19,445 nt of DNA from Thermoleophilia bacterium (GTDB taxonomy: Bacteria > Actinomycetota > Thermoleophilia > Gaiellales > SKUG01), in the NCBI GenBank assembly GCA_007122215.1, contig SKUG01000096.1:1-19445 (forward strand), given 5' to 3'. The notes under the pieces are model-generated. The model was not told where the DNA came from, made no database searches, and worked only from the letters and a program-made list of their open reading frames with translations. A program made the position numbers and the translations under genes. Positions 1 through 8,192 of this stretch are shown here, one piece after another; position 1 is the first letter of the stretch, and each line of letters opens with the position of its first letter.

Positions 1-137
1 CCCGCGCGCGGCTGTCGGTCAACGCCCAGGAGGCCACCGCGCTGGCGAGCCTGTTCACCGAGCTCGACATGCTCGCCCGCGGCCGGGTCACGGCCCGCCG
101 GGCCCTGGGGCCCACGCCGAGCGGCAGCATCGCCTGA
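1..137 (+). CDS. C-terminal fragment of an unknown protein
   Basis: An open frame enters from the left edge and ends at the TGA at 135-137, giving about 44 residues. The sequence (LSVNAQEATALASLFTELDM in the middle) looks like a genuine amphipathic helix with normal amino-acid usage. It is followed by a flexible end rich in Pro, Ser and Gly. The start and most of the protein lie outside the window. I recognise no family from this piece, so no function is assigned. The 174 bases between its stop and the sigma-factor gene hold an inverted repeat and a possible promoter. Confidence 0.6.
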   Translation, partial: RARLSVNAQEATALASLFTELDMLARGRVTARRALGPTPSGSIA

Positions 138-202
138 ACTCGCGCACGCTCCTTGCGGGGAACGCGGACAGCCCCGCGCAGGAAGCCGTGGCATACTGGG
201 TT

Positions 203-241
203 CATGCTCAAGTGTTAGAGCATGTTGCCGATACGTATAAC
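203..241 (+). promoter_or_regulatory. Inverted repeat and possible promoter upstream of the ECF sigma gene
   Basis: A perfect 7-bp inverted repeat (CATGCTC at 203-209, GAGCATG at 218-224, 8-base spacer) lies in the gap before the sigma-factor gene. It is followed by the AT-rich stretch ATACGTATAAC, in which TATAAC at 236-241 fits an actinobacterial -10 element. The repeat would cover the -35 region of that promoter, the usual place for a repressor or activator site. No convincing -35 hexamer is visible, which would fit an activated or alternative-sigma promoter. This is inference from position and symmetry; the repeat could also be a weak terminator of the upstream gene. Confidence 0.35.
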
Positions 242-311
242 GGGTAGAGGGTGCGCCGCGACCGGGCAGGGTCGCCGCGCATGGGGACAACGTTCCAGTG
301 GGTGATCCATC

Positions 312-845
312 ATGGGCGACATCGAGTCGCAGGCCAGGGTGCTCGTGCGCGAGCTCCACGACGAGTTCAGCGCACGCCTCCAGAACTACGCGCTGTCGAT
401 CCTTCGCAACCGCGAGGATGCCGAGGATGTCGTGCAGATCGTGTTCACGAACGCCTACCGCAGCGTGCTGGCCGGCCGCGTGCCGCGCAGCCGCGAGGCC
501 TGGCTCTTCCAGGCGACGCGCAACGCCTGCATGAATCGGCTGCGCACCCGCCGCCGCAAGGGTGCGGGCACCCTCGACGGGAACGACCGCCCGGAGGTCG
601 CCGCCGCCCACACGACCGAGGATGCACTGCTCGACCGGCTCCACGTGCAGGCCTTCTGGCGAGCCGTGGACGCGCTCCCCGAGCCCCAGCGCCAGGCCAT
701 CATCCTGCGCGAGATCCGCGGCGCGAGCTACCGGGAGATCGCACAGCGGATGGACACCACCGAGAGCGCCGTCGAGAGCCTGATCTTCCGGGCACGCAGC
801 GGCATCCGACGCACCATTCCCCGGATCGAGGCCCGCGCGGCCTAG
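312..845 (+). CDS. ECF-type RNA polymerase sigma factor (sigma-70 family)
   Basis: A 177-residue protein of typical ECF length. Region 2 covers roughly residues 17-85, with the characteristic EDAEDVVQ motif at 36-42 that contacts core polymerase and the -10 element. Region 4 covers roughly 115-170, with LPEPQRQAIILREIRGASYR and a helix-turn-helix ending in ESAVESLIFRAR, which reads the -35 element. There is no region 1.1 or 3. The ATG at 312 is preceded by a GGTGAT Shine-Dalgarno-like stretch at 301-306. No anti-sigma factor gene (zinc finger or single transmembrane helix) lies beside it. The next gene is a multi-pass membrane protein 45 bp downstream, which may be a target or a partner. Assignment to an ECF group would need a profile search. 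Confidence 0.93.
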   Translation: MGDIESQARVLVRELHDEFSARLQNYALSILRNREDAEDVVQIVFTNAYRSVLAGRVPRSREAWLFQATRNACMNRLRTRRRKGAGTLDGNDRPEVAAAHTTEDALLDRLHVQAFWRAVDALPEPQRQAIILREIRGASYREIAQRMDTTESAVESLIFRARSGIRRTIPRIEARAA

Positions 846-870
846 CCGGCGCGCCGGTTGGTCCGGACAC

Positions 871-890
871 GCCCGGGGTATGCCCCGGGC
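871..890. repeat. Perfect GC hairpin abutting a start codon
   Basis: GCCCGGGG (871-878) and CCCCGGGC (883-890) are perfect inverted repeats around a TATG loop. The right arm ends one base before the ATG at 891. In a message read through from the sigma gene this 8-bp all-GC stem would occupy the whole ribosome-binding region of the membrane protein gene. TATGCC at 879-884 also sits exactly six bases before the ATG, the spacing of a leaderless promoter in this organism, so the same bases may be an operator around a weak -10 element. Both readings are inference. Confidence 0.45.
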
Positions 891-2378
891 ATGACGGCTC
901 GAGCACATCGGCGCGCGCCCACCCGCATCGGCGTGGCCGCGGCATCGCTGGCCACGTGCCTCGCGCTGCCCGGGGCAGCCGCAGCACACGGCCTCAGCGG
1001 CAGGGCAGACCTGCCCGTCCCCGTGGGGATGTTCTACTGGGCCGCCGCCGCAACGCTGCTGGTCTCCTTCGTCCTGCTGGCCGTGGGCTGGACCACGCCA
1101 CGGGTTGGCCGGCACCGCTCCCGACCGCTGCCACGGCTGACCCGGCTCCTGCGCACCCCCGGCCTGCGACTGGCGGCACAGCTGGCCAGCCTCCTGCTCT
1201 TCCTCGTCGGGACCGCCTCGGCCTTCCTCGGGGGCGAGGCCCGGCCCGACCAGGTGATGGCGCCCGTGCTCGTCTTCGTGATCCTCTGGGTCGGCATGGT
1301 CCCGATCCAGGCCATCTTCGGCGACGTCTGGGGCGCCATCCACCCGATGCGGCCACTGGCCCGGCTGGTCGGCGCCCCGGAATATGCGACCGGGCGCATG
1401 CCGCCCCGCTGGGGCGTGCACCTGGCCACGGCCGGCATCATCGCCTTCACCTGGCTCGAGCTCGTCTACCCCACCGTGAGCAACCTGCCGCTCCTGGGGA
1501 CGCTGATGGTGGCGTGGGCCGTGCTGACGGTGGCCGGGATGCGCTGGGCCGGCATCGAGACCTGGCTGGCGCGTGGCGAGCCCTTCGCCGTCTACCTCGG
1601 ACTGCTGGCGCGCATCGCGCCCCTGGGACCGCCGGCGCCCAGCGCGGGCGCTCCACGAGCCGCCGACCACCACCAGGAAGCGACGAGCAGCGCGCCCCTG
1701 CAGCTGCGCGCGCCGTTCGTGGGAGCCGCGGCGCTGCGCCCACCGCTCGGGATCGTGGCGCTGCTCGGGGCGATGATCGGCTCGATCAGCTACGACGGGT
1801 TCAGCGAGACCCCGTGGTTCACCCGCCAGCTGTCGATCTGGCTCGCCGAAGCCCAGGGGCGCGGCCTCGACGTGGAGCTCACCCGACTGGGCATCCGCTC
1901 ACTCTGGTTCGTGGCGTTCATCCTCGCTGCAGCGCTGCTGCTGGCGGGATTCGGGGAGCTGTGCGGCCGCCTCGGGCGGCTGCGGCGGCTGCCGGGCGCC
2001 ACCCATCCCGGGTCGATGGCGCACTCGCTGCTGCCGATCGTGGTGGGCTACGTGATCGCCCACTACTTCTCCTACCTGGTCTTCCAGGGACAGCTGTTCC
2101 TGAGCCGCCTCTCTGATCCGTTCGGTCGCGGCTGGGACCTCTTCGGCACGGCGGGGATGGGGGTCGACTACACGGTGGTGGGCCCGGAGACCATCTGGTA
2201 CGTCCAGGTCGTCAGCATCGTCGGCGCACACGTGGTGGCGCTGGCCCTGGCACATGACCGGGCGCTGGAGCTCGCGGGCGAGCGCTCCCGGGTGACGCTC
2301 TCCCAGGTGCCGATGCTCATCCTCATGCTCTGCTTCACCCTCGCCGGGATGTGGTTCCTCTCCGAGGGCTTGAGCTAG
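891..2378 (+). CDS. Multi-pass integral membrane protein, similar to actinobacterial proteins annotated 'fenitrothion hydrolase'
   Basis: A 495-residue protein starting MTARAHRR, with a signal-like hydrophobic segment at 12-32 ending AAAAHG. About ten further hydrophobic segments follow, including ones near residues 47-66, 100-115, 125-145, 185-230, 295-315, 340-360 and 385-410. The stretch after the signal (HGLSGRADLPVPVGMFYWAA) matches my memory of a conserved actinobacterial membrane family whose members are often labelled fenitrothion hydrolase. That label comes from distant similarity to a membrane organophosphate hydrolase and should not be taken as a proven activity. The start could alternatively be TTG at 858, but the ATG at 891 gives a proper signal peptide. 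It follows the ECF sigma gene by 45 bp, suggesting co-transcription or sigma-dependent control. The true substrate and role are unknown. Confidence 0.8.
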   Translation: MTARAHRRAPTRIGVAAASLATCLALPGAAAAHGLSGRADLPVPVGMFYWAAAATLLVSFVLLAVGWTTPRVGRHRSRPLPRLTRLLRTPGLRLAAQLASLLLFLVGTASAFLGGEARPDQVMAPVLVFVILWVGMVPIQAIFGDVWGAIHPMRPLARLVGAPEYATGRMPPRWGVHLATAGIIAFTWLELVYPTVSNLPLLGTLMVAWAVLTVAGMRWAGIETWLARGEPFAVYLGLLARIAPLGPPAPSAGAPRAADHHQEATSSAPLQLRAPFVGAAALRPPLGIVALLGAMIGSISYDGFSETPWFTRQLSIWLAEAQGRGLDVELTRLGIRSLWFVAFILAAALLLAGFGELCGRLGRLRRLPGATHPGSMAHSLLPIVVGYVIAHYFSYLVFQGQLFLSRLSDPFGRGWDLFGTAGMGVDYTVVGPETIWYVQVVSIVGAHVVALALAHDRALELAGERSRVTLSQVPMLILMLCFTLAGMWFLSEGLS

Positions 2379-2406
2379 CGCGCAGCGCGCCCAGCCGGCG
2401 CGGGCC

Positions 2407-3117
2407 TCAGACGACCTGCAGGGTCGGACGCAGCAGGATCTCGTTCACGTCGACGCGCGCGGGCTGCTCGAGCGCGTACATGACGGCCGAGGCCACGTCG
2501 CCGGGCTCGAGGGCCCACTCGGGCGTGCCGTCGTCGAAGAAGGGGGTGTCGACCATGCCAGGGCCGATCAGGGTCACCCGCACCCCCGAGTCGCCGACCT
2601 CCTGGCGCAGGGCCTCGGCCATGGCAGTGACCGACCACTTGGTCGCCGAGTAGAGCGAGCCGGGCAGGACGCGGCGCCCGGCCACCGAGCCGGTCAGCAC
2701 CATGTGCCCGCGCGACTCCTGGATCGCGGGCAGCATCGCCCGGATGGTCAGGGCGCAGCCGTAGACGTTGGTGAGCACCATGTCGCGCCAGTGCTCGGGG
2801 GTGGACTCGAGGAAGCCCCGGGGCGCACCGAAGCCCGCGTTGGCGAAGCCGGCATCGATCCCGCCCATGGTCTCCTGGCATGCCGCAACGAAGGCCTGCT
2901 GGTCGTCCCAGTCGGTGACGTCGAGCCGGTGCGCCACCACCTGCTGCCCCTCGACGACGGGCTCGGCCCCGAGCCCTGCCGCCAGCTCCTCGAGGAGCTC
3001 CGTGCGCCGGGAGCCGAGCGCGAGGCTCCAGCCCGACGCCCAGGCGGCACGCGCCACCTCTGCCCCGATCCCGGAGCTCGCACCCGCAATTGCCAGCCTC
3101 TTCCCTGCCTCATCCAC
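2407..3117 (-). CDS. Short-chain dehydrogenase/reductase (classical SDR)
   Basis: A 236-residue cytoplasmic oxidoreductase with all hallmarks of a classical SDR: the NAD(P)-binding GASSGIG at 12-18, NAG at 93-95, structural N117, and the catalytic set S144, Y156 and K160 (YSATK). RR at 37-38 after the second beta strand suggests NADP(H) preference. Length and motifs fit the YdfG-like NADP-dependent group, but SDR substrates cannot be read from sequence. The GTG start at 3117 is supported by GGGGGAGG nine bases upstream (3127-3134). It converges on the membrane protein gene (28-bp gap) and is divergent from the response regulator gene. Confidence 0.92.
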   Translation of the reverse strand: MDEAGKRLAIAGASSGIGAEVARAAWASGWSLALGSRRTELLEELAAGLGAEPVVEGQQVVAHRLDVTDWDDQQAFVAACQETMGGIDAGFANAGFGAPRGFLESTPEHWRDMVLTNVYGCALTIRAMLPAIQESRGHMVLTGSVAGRRVLPGSLYSATKWSVTAMAEALRQEVGDSGVRVTLIGPGMVDTPFFDDGTPEWALEPGDVASAVMYALEQPARVDVNEILLRPTLQVV

Positions 3118-3192
3118 CTCTGGAAACCTCCCCCAAGCTCACGCTTTCATCTGCCTGGCATCTGGATATGACTGCTATCCGGGGTGTGGTGC

Positions 3193-3226
3193 GAGACAAA
3201 TCCGAACCTGCGGGTAGGTTACCAGT
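3193..3226 (+). promoter_or_regulatory. Leaderless promoter of the response regulator gene
   Basis: TAGGTT at 3215-3220 fits the actinobacterial -10 consensus TANNNT. It lies exactly six bases before the GTG at 3227, so transcription should begin at or next to the start codon. GAGACA at 3193-3198, with a 16-bp spacer, matches four of six bases of TTGACA. No Shine-Dalgarno sequence precedes the GTG, consistent with a leaderless message. Confidence 0.6.
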
Positions 3227-3946
3227 GTGACCCAATCCGCCCACATACTCCTCGTGGAGGACGCTCCCGACATCGTTGCGCTGGTCCAGCCGGTGCTCGC
3301 CAAGGAGGGGTTCCTCGTCAACGTCGTCTCCAGCGGCCGCCGCGCCGTGGACGTCGCCCGTGCCGAGCGCCCGGACGTCGTCGTGCTCGACCTCGGCCTG
3401 CCCGATGCCGATGGCGTCGAGGTCTGCCGCGAGATCCGTGCGTTCTCCGACGCCTACATCATCATGCTCACCGCGCGTGATACCGAGGCCGACAAGCTGG
3501 TCGGCCTCTCGGTCGGCGCGGACGACTACCTGACCAAGCCGTTCTCCCACCGGGAGCTGATCGCCCGCATCAAGGCCATGCTGCGGCGTCCGCGCGGCAC
3601 CTCTGCCCGGCGGCCACGCCGCTTCGAGGTGGGTGAGCTCATGCTCGACGAGGGCGCCTACGAGGTCCGGGTCGCCGACGAGGAGATCCGCCTCACCAAG
3701 CTCGAGTTCGAGCTCCTGGCCACCCTCATGCGCCGACCCCGCGAGGTCGTGACCCGCGAGGAGATCATCAGCGGCGTGTGGGGCGACAACTGGTACGGCG
3801 ACGACCACGTCGTCGACGTCCACGTCTCGAACCTGCGCAAGAAGCTCGGCGACCGGGCCCGCGACCCGATCTTCGTCCGCTCGGTGCGCGGCGTGGGCTA
3901 CCGGCTGGGCGAGTGCCGGCCGACCTCGGACTCCCCGTCCAGGTAG
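3227..3946 (+). CDS. OmpR/PhoB-family two-component response regulator
   Basis: A 239-residue transcription regulator. The receiver domain spans about 6-120, with acidic residues E11 and D12, phospho-acceptor D55 (VVVLDLGLPD), T82 and K104 (TKPF). The C-terminal winged helix spans about 130-230, with the usual LTKLEFELL start, VVDVHVSNLRKKLG recognition region and [12 protein letters not shown] ending. The GTG start is set by the leaderless promoter. Its 3' end overlaps the convergent hybrid kinase gene by 49 bp. The kinase's terminal HPt domain makes this regulator a reasonable final phosphate acceptor, but that pairing is inferred from position alone. DNA targets are unknown. Confidence 0.95.
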   Translation: MTQSAHILLVEDAPDIVALVQPVLAKEGFLVNVVSSGRRAVDVARAERPDVVVLDLGLPDADGVEVCREIRAFSDAYIIMLTARDTEADKLVGLSVGADDYLTKPFSHRELIARIKAMLRRPRGTSARRPRRFEVGELMLDEGAYEVRVADEEIRLTKLEFELLATLMRRPREVVTREEIISGVWGDNWYGDDHVVDVHVSNLRKKLGDRARDPIFVRSVRGVGYRLGECRPTSDSPSR

Positions 3947-6756
3947 TCCCGGAGCTCACGCATCGCCTGCTCCACCGCCACCTCCAGCTCCCCTGCCGCC
4001 TGCTCGCGGGAGGCACGGCCGGGATCTCCCCCCCGAAACTGCTGCTCGAGCCGTGAGCACAGCAGCTGGATCGGGACGGCCCCGAAGTAGAGCGCCGAGG
4101 AGCGCAGCTGGTGGGCGGCCCGCACGATGGCGTCCGGGCTGCCGTCGACCAGCGCCGCCCCGATGGCCCCCGCGCGCCCGGGCAGCTCGTCCCGGAAGCT
4201 GCGCAGGGCGGCATCGACCACCGTCGCATCGCCGATGTCCTCGACCAGCGCCCGCAGTGCCTCACGGTCGATCGCGGCCGCCCCGACCTGCTGGCCTGCC
4301 CAGCGCGTCACCGCGCTGCGAAGGTCCTCGAGCCGCACCGGCTTGGGCAGGTAGTCGTTCATCCCGGCGTTGAGGCAGCGTCGCCGCTCGCCGTCGAGCA
4401 CGCTGGCCGTCATCGCCACGATCGGCACCTCCCGCGCGCGCTCGCCCAGCTCCGTACGGATCCGGCGGGTTGCCTCGTAGCCGTCCATCTCCGGCATGCT
4501 GCAGTCCATCAGCACGAGGTCCGGAACCTCGCGGGCCAGCATCTCGAGCGCCTCGGCACCCCCGGCGGCCCAGGTGCCGTCCAGGCCCAGCCGCTGGAGC
4601 TGCATCAGGGCCAGGTTGGCGTTGGTTGGATTGTCCTCGACCACCAGCACCCGGGTCGTGGCACGCGAAGCCTCGGGCAACGTCGAGCGGCCTGCGTCGC
4701 TCGCCCCGAGGAGCGGCTCGACATGGTCGGCCGGCAGGTACCGACGCAGCACCGATGGCGGCAGCGGCTCGAGCTCCTCCACGCCGTCCGGCTCGCCATG
4801 GGACAACGGGAGGTCGACCCGGAAGGTGCTCCCGTGTGGCGAGCGGGCGTGCACGCTCACCAAGCCACCCATGAGCTCCACCATCCGCTGGGTGATTGCC
4901 AGCCCCAGCCCCGTCCCGCCGGTGCGGGCCGCCGCGTCCAGCCCGACCTGGGAGAAGGGCTCGAAGAGGTACTCGACGTGGGCCGGATCGATGCCGGGCC
5001 CGGTGTCGGCCACCTCGAGCCGCAGGCCCTGCCCCCCCGGCGAGCACGCACGCACGACCACCTCGCCCTGCTCGGTGTACTTGACGGCGTTGCCCACGAG
5101 GTTCATCAGCACCTGCCGCAGGAGCGTGGCATCTCCCTGCCACGCCCAGCCGCCAACCTCCCCGAGCTCGGTGCGCAGGTCGAGGCCGCGCGAGGCGGCC
5201 ACCGGCGCCAGCAGTCCCACGGCCTCCTCCACGACCTGCTGCAGGCGGAAGGTCACGGGCTCGGGCTGCAGGCGCCCGGCCTCGGCGCGGGAGTAGTCGA
5301 GGATGTCCTCGATGGTGGCCAGCAGCGCCAGCGATGACCGGGTGACCAGGCGGGCCATCCGCGCCTTGGCCTCATCGAGGGAGCCGTCGTCGATCAGCTC
5401 GAGCATCCCGATGATGCCGTTGAGCGGCGTGCGAACCTCGTGGCTCATGATCGCCAGGAACTCGGACTTGAGGCGGGACGACATCAGCGCCTGGTCATGC
5501 GCCTCGGCGATCGCGCGCGTGGCGCGCCGCTGGCTGGTGACGTCCCGGAACATCCAGAGGTAGCCGATGGGGGCACCATCGATCAGCACCGGCACGTAGT
5601 CCTGCTCGAGCACCCCGCCGTCGCCACGTTCGAGCTCCACGCCCAGGACAGGCTCGTTTGCCGTGGCCGCCGCAGCGATCCGCCCGCTGCGCCCGGCTCC
5701 CTCCGCAACCCGCCCGAGCACGTCCGCCGCGGCAGGGAGGGCGCCCGGCACGTCGGCCTCGGCGTCCCCCACGGGATCGCAGCCAGCCAGCGCTGCTGCG
5801 GCAGCGTTGATCACGGTAACCCGGCCGGCAGGATCCTCCACGATGATGGCTGCCTGGATGTGCTCGATCAGTCCCCGCAGCTGGGAGGTGCGCTCGAGCA
5901 GGCTGCGCTCGGTCTCCTTCTGGGCGGTGATGTCGGTGGCGATCGCCCGCACGACCACCGACCCGTCCGGACGGCGGGTCGTCGCGGCACGCAGCCAGTA
6001 CCAGCCGGGGCTGGCAGCGGGCAGGTCGACCAGCAGCTCGCAGTCGAGGTCCTCACCGCGCAGGATCATGTCTCGCACGTCCTGCGCCGAGGGGCTCGCG
6101 CTCGTGCCGATGGCGTCGCGCAGCGCGCGCGCCAGGTCGGCACCCGAGGGCTCACCCGCCGCGAGCGCTGCCAGGTCGATCCCCATCCTCGTGACCAGGC
6201 GCTCGAGGTTGCTGACGTAGTTGACCCGGGCGACGCCGGCGGCGTCGTACTCGACCTCCAGCAGGATGTCGTCGATGGCATGGCTGATGGCCTGGAGGCG
6301 ATCGGCGGCGATCTCTCCCTCGGTGCGCAGCTCGTCGATGTGGAGGGTGGAGCGGGTGGTGACGACGATGCCGCCAACGTCCGGTTGGTCGAGCATGTTG
6401 TGGGCCCAGCCCTCGAGCGACCTCCAGGCACGATCCCTGCCCCGGATCCGGAAGACGCTGCGCTGCGGACGGGAGGGATCCTCGACGATCGCTGCGATGC
6501 GCTGCATCACGTCGTCGAGGTCATCGGGGTGGACGAGGTCGAAGACGTTGTGCTGCTGCAGCTCTGCCTCGGGCCAGCCCACGAGCTCCTCTGCCGCGGG
6601 GTTGACGTAGCGGATGTAGCCGCTGGGCAGCAGCACCGTGCGTCCCTCCCCGGTGTGGTTGACCAGCGCCGAGTGCAGCCGGGCCAGCGCGGCCTCGTCG
6701 AGCGGAGGCTCGGGGCCCTGCGGGGGCCGGTGGTCGCCGGACTGTCCTGCTGCCAT
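3898..6756 (-). CDS. Soluble hybrid sensor histidine kinase (PAS-HisKA-HATPase-REC-HPt)
   Basis: About 952 residues with no transmembrane helix, so probably a cytoplasmic sensor. Using the start chosen here: a PAS domain at about 25-140 ([12 protein letters not shown]), a divergent PAS-like region at about 155-280, a third PAS at about 290-412, HisKA with phospho-accepting H439 ([10 protein letters not shown]), HATPase_c at about 535-655 (N-box near N556, [15 protein letters not shown]), a receiver with D751 ([11 protein letters not shown]) and K805, and a C-terminal HPt with H882 ([13 protein letters not shown]). All four phosphorelay residues are present, so it should run His-Asp-His within one chain and pass phosphate to a separate regulator. 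The open frame extends to 6900, but GAAGGG nine bases before the ATG at 6756 supports the shorter start (6765 is an alternative). The longer form would overlap the divergent gene. Its 3' end overlaps the response regulator gene. Confidence 0.93.
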   Translation of the reverse strand: MAAGQSGDHRPPQGPEPPLDEAALARLHSALVNHTGEGRTVLLPSGYIRYVNPAAEELVGWPEAELQQHNVFDLVHPDDLDDVMQRIAAIVEDPSRPQRSVFRIRGRDRAWRSLEGWAHNMLDQPDVGGIVVTTRSTLHIDELRTEGEIAADRLQAISHAIDDILLEVEYDAAGVARVNYVSNLERLVTRMGIDLAALAAGEPSGADLARALRDAIGTSASPSAQDVRDMILRGEDLDCELLVDLPAASPGWYWLRAATTRRPDGSVVVRAIATDITAQKETERSLLERTSQLRGLIEHIQAAIIVEDPAGRVTVINAAAAALAGCDPVGDAEADVPGALPAAADVLGRVAEGAGRSGRIAAAATANEPVLGVELERGDGGVLEQDYVPVLIDGAPIGYLWMFRDVTSQRRATRAIAEAHDQALMSSRLKSEFLAIMSHEVRTPLNGIIGMLELIDDGSLDEAKARMARLVTRSSLALLATIEDILDYSRAEAGRLQPEPVTFRLQQVVEEAVGLLAPVAASRGLDLRTELGEVGGWAWQGDATLLRQVLMNLVGNAVKYTEQGEVVVRACSPGGQGLRLEVADTGPGIDPAHVEYLFEPFSQVGLDAAARTGGTGLGLAITQRMVELMGGLVSVHARSPHGSTFRVDLPLSHGEPDGVEELEPLPPSVLRRYLPADHVEPLLGASDAGRSTLPEASRATTRVLVVEDNPTNANLALMQLQRLGLDGTWAAGGAEALEMLAREVPDLVLMDCSMPEMDGYEATRRIRTELGERAREVPIVAMTASVLDGERRRCLNAGMNDYLPKPVRLEDLRSAVTRWAGQQVGAAAIDREALRALVEDIGDATVVDAALRSFRDELPGRAGAIGAALVDGSPDAIVRAAHQLRSSALYFGAVPIQLLCSRLEQQFRGGDPGRASREQAAGELEVAVEQAMRELRDYLDGESEVGRHSPSR

Positions 6757-6828
6757 CTGCTGCATCCCTTCGTTGGCTGGGGGCAACGTCGCTCCGCACG
6801 ATACGGCCCCTGTCGGGATTCTTCCAGC

Positions 6829-6898
6829 CCACGCGCGTGGCAAACCCTTGACGCCGGTCCGGCATGGTGGCTCGATGGTGGTGGGGAGGGAGGCAGCC
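6829..6898 (+). promoter_or_regulatory. Divergent intergenic region: palindrome, possible promoter, ribosome-binding site
   Basis: Between the divergent kinase and beta-propeller genes lies a perfect 12-bp palindrome, CCACGCGCGTGG (6829-6840). Eight bases on is TTGACG (6848-6853), five of six to the -35 consensus, though a good -10 is not evident (CTCGAT at 17 bp spacing). GGGGAGGGAGG just before the ATG at 6899 is a strong Shine-Dalgarno sequence. The palindrome is placed where a regulator of either gene could bind. At this GC content a 12-bp palindrome can also arise by chance. Confidence 0.35.
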
Positions 6899-8149
6899 AT
6901 GCAGCATGGACGCGCATGGCCGGCAGTACTGCTGCTGGCGCTGGTGACGATGATGGTGGCTCCGGCCGGGGCCGGGGCACTGACCTACGAGCAGTCGACG
7001 TTCGCCTGCGGCGGACAGCGTGGCGGCGGCTCCACCGATGCCACGGGACGGCTGTATGTCGCATGCTGGCATGCCGGCGGCGCTGCCTACCAGCCGAACG
7101 TGCTGGTGCTGCGGGCAGACGGGAGCGTCCAGCAGCGCGTGTTCCTCAACAGCTACGCGACGGACGTTGCGCCCTCTCCCGACGGCAGCTCCATCTACGC
7201 CTTCCGCAACCAGACCAAGGAGGTCGAGCGCTGGCAGCGCCGGCTCGACGGCTCCTACGTGCGCGACCCGAACTGGCAGCTCGCCGCCTATCCGATGTGG
7301 GGAACGATGTACCGTCCGCGAGGCGAGTTCCTCGACACCGACGATGCCGGGTTCATCTACGTGTCCGCCGGCACCTGGACGGATGCGCCGACGCGGATGC
7401 TCAAGTACCGCCCCGACGGGTCGCTCGTGACGGGCTTCGGGGACTGGGCCGAGGGCTGGACGCCGGGCCTGTTCTACTGGAACGCCACCGGCCTGGCCGC
7501 CAGCGCAGACGGCTCGCGGGTCTACGTCGCGGAGGTCGGCAACAACCGCATCCAGCGGTTCGACCGCCAGGCCGACGGCAGCTACCGCATCGGACGGGTC
7601 TTCGGGAACGATCCCGCGATCGACGAGGACCCGAGGTCGGGCTGGTGCGGGGATGACGTGCGGCCGTGGCGGATCGCTGCGCCCTACGACGTGGGCCTCG
7701 ACAGCCAGGGGCGGATCCACGTGCTCAACACCACCTGCGGGCAGGTCAAGGTCTTCACCGCGGGCGGCGACCACCTGGCCACGGTGCAGGTCACGCCGAT
7801 CGGCGGGCAGCGCATCCATGGCATGGCCGTGGCCGCGAGCGGCACGGTCTACCTGCCGGAGGTCGGTCGGGTGCTGCGGCCACGGGCCGGTGCCGTTGCC
7901 CCGGCCCCGCAGCCCGTCGAGCAGCAGCGCGTGCCGATCACCGAGCAGCACACCGGGTGGGCCCGGGCCCATGCCACCGCACCGGCACAGGCCATCGGGG
8001 CATGGCGCTGGACTGCGGCCGGCTGGCAGCGGGCCACGCTGCCGCACCGGCGATGGATCTGGATGCACCCGTTCGCGCCGGGCTGGATGTGGGCCTGGAC
8101 GGAGGGCGACTGGTACGCCGTGCGCCCCCAGGACGTGTCGGCGCGCTAG
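6899..8149 (+). CDS. Secreted NHL/beta-propeller-like protein with Trp-rich C-terminus
   Basis: A 416-residue exported protein. Residues 1-28 form a signal peptide (hydrophobic core PAVLLLALVTMMVA, then AGAGA). The mature part has repeated blade-like units of NHL type, for example DATGRLYVAC, DDAGFIYVSAG, ADGSRVYVAEVGNNRIQRFD and DSQGRIHVLN, each followed by a short strand and a turn. This indicates a beta-propeller that binds a ligand or partner outside the membrane. A Pro/Gln linker (about 335-350) leads to a compact C-terminal segment with nine Trp between residues 369 and 405. No catalytic motif is recognised. A strong ribosome-binding site precedes the ATG. It diverges from the hybrid kinase gene, whose regulator could control it, but no site is proven. 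Confidence 0.82.
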   Translation: MQHGRAWPAVLLLALVTMMVAPAGAGALTYEQSTFACGGQRGGGSTDATGRLYVACWHAGGAAYQPNVLVLRADGSVQQRVFLNSYATDVAPSPDGSSIYAFRNQTKEVERWQRRLDGSYVRDPNWQLAAYPMWGTMYRPRGEFLDTDDAGFIYVSAGTWTDAPTRMLKYRPDGSLVTGFGDWAEGWTPGLFYWNATGLAASADGSRVYVAEVGNNRIQRFDRQADGSYRIGRVFGNDPAIDEDPRSGWCGDDVRPWRIAAPYDVGLDSQGRIHVLNTTCGQVKVFTAGGDHLATVQVTPIGGQRIHGMAVAASGTVYLPEVGRVLRPRAGAVAPAPQPVEQQRVPITEQHTGWARAHATAPAQAIGAWRWTAAGWQRATLPHRRWIWMHPFAPGWMWAWTEGDWYAVRPQDVSAR

Positions 8150-8151
8150 CC

Positions 8152-8176
8152 GCCGCTGGTGCAGACCGGCAGCGGC
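8152..8176 (+). terminator. Weak terminator-like hairpin after the beta-propeller gene
   Basis: GCCGCTG (8152-8158) and CAGCGGC (8170-8176) form a perfect 7-bp stem with an 11-base loop, starting three bases after the TAG of the beta-propeller gene. There is no T-tract, as is common for actinobacterial terminators. Position and symmetry are the only support. Confidence 0.35.
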
Positions 8177-8192
8177 CCCGTGGCGCGCGGGC

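Noticed and set aside
251..2116. A 621-codon plus-strand frame across the sigma factor and membrane protein genes
   Set aside because: Arg/Pro/Ala-rich translation without domains; the correct frames give an ECF sigma factor and a membrane protein.
6757..6900. Extended N-terminus of the hybrid kinase (1000 residues, start 6900)
   Set aside because: The extra residues have no domain, the start would overlap the divergent gene's ATG, and a good ribosome-binding site supports the start at 6756.
6521..8068. A 515-codon minus-strand frame, and a 738-codon plus frame at 5440-7656
   Set aside because: Both are shadows of the kinase and beta-propeller genes; neither shows a conserved motif, signal peptide or start signal.
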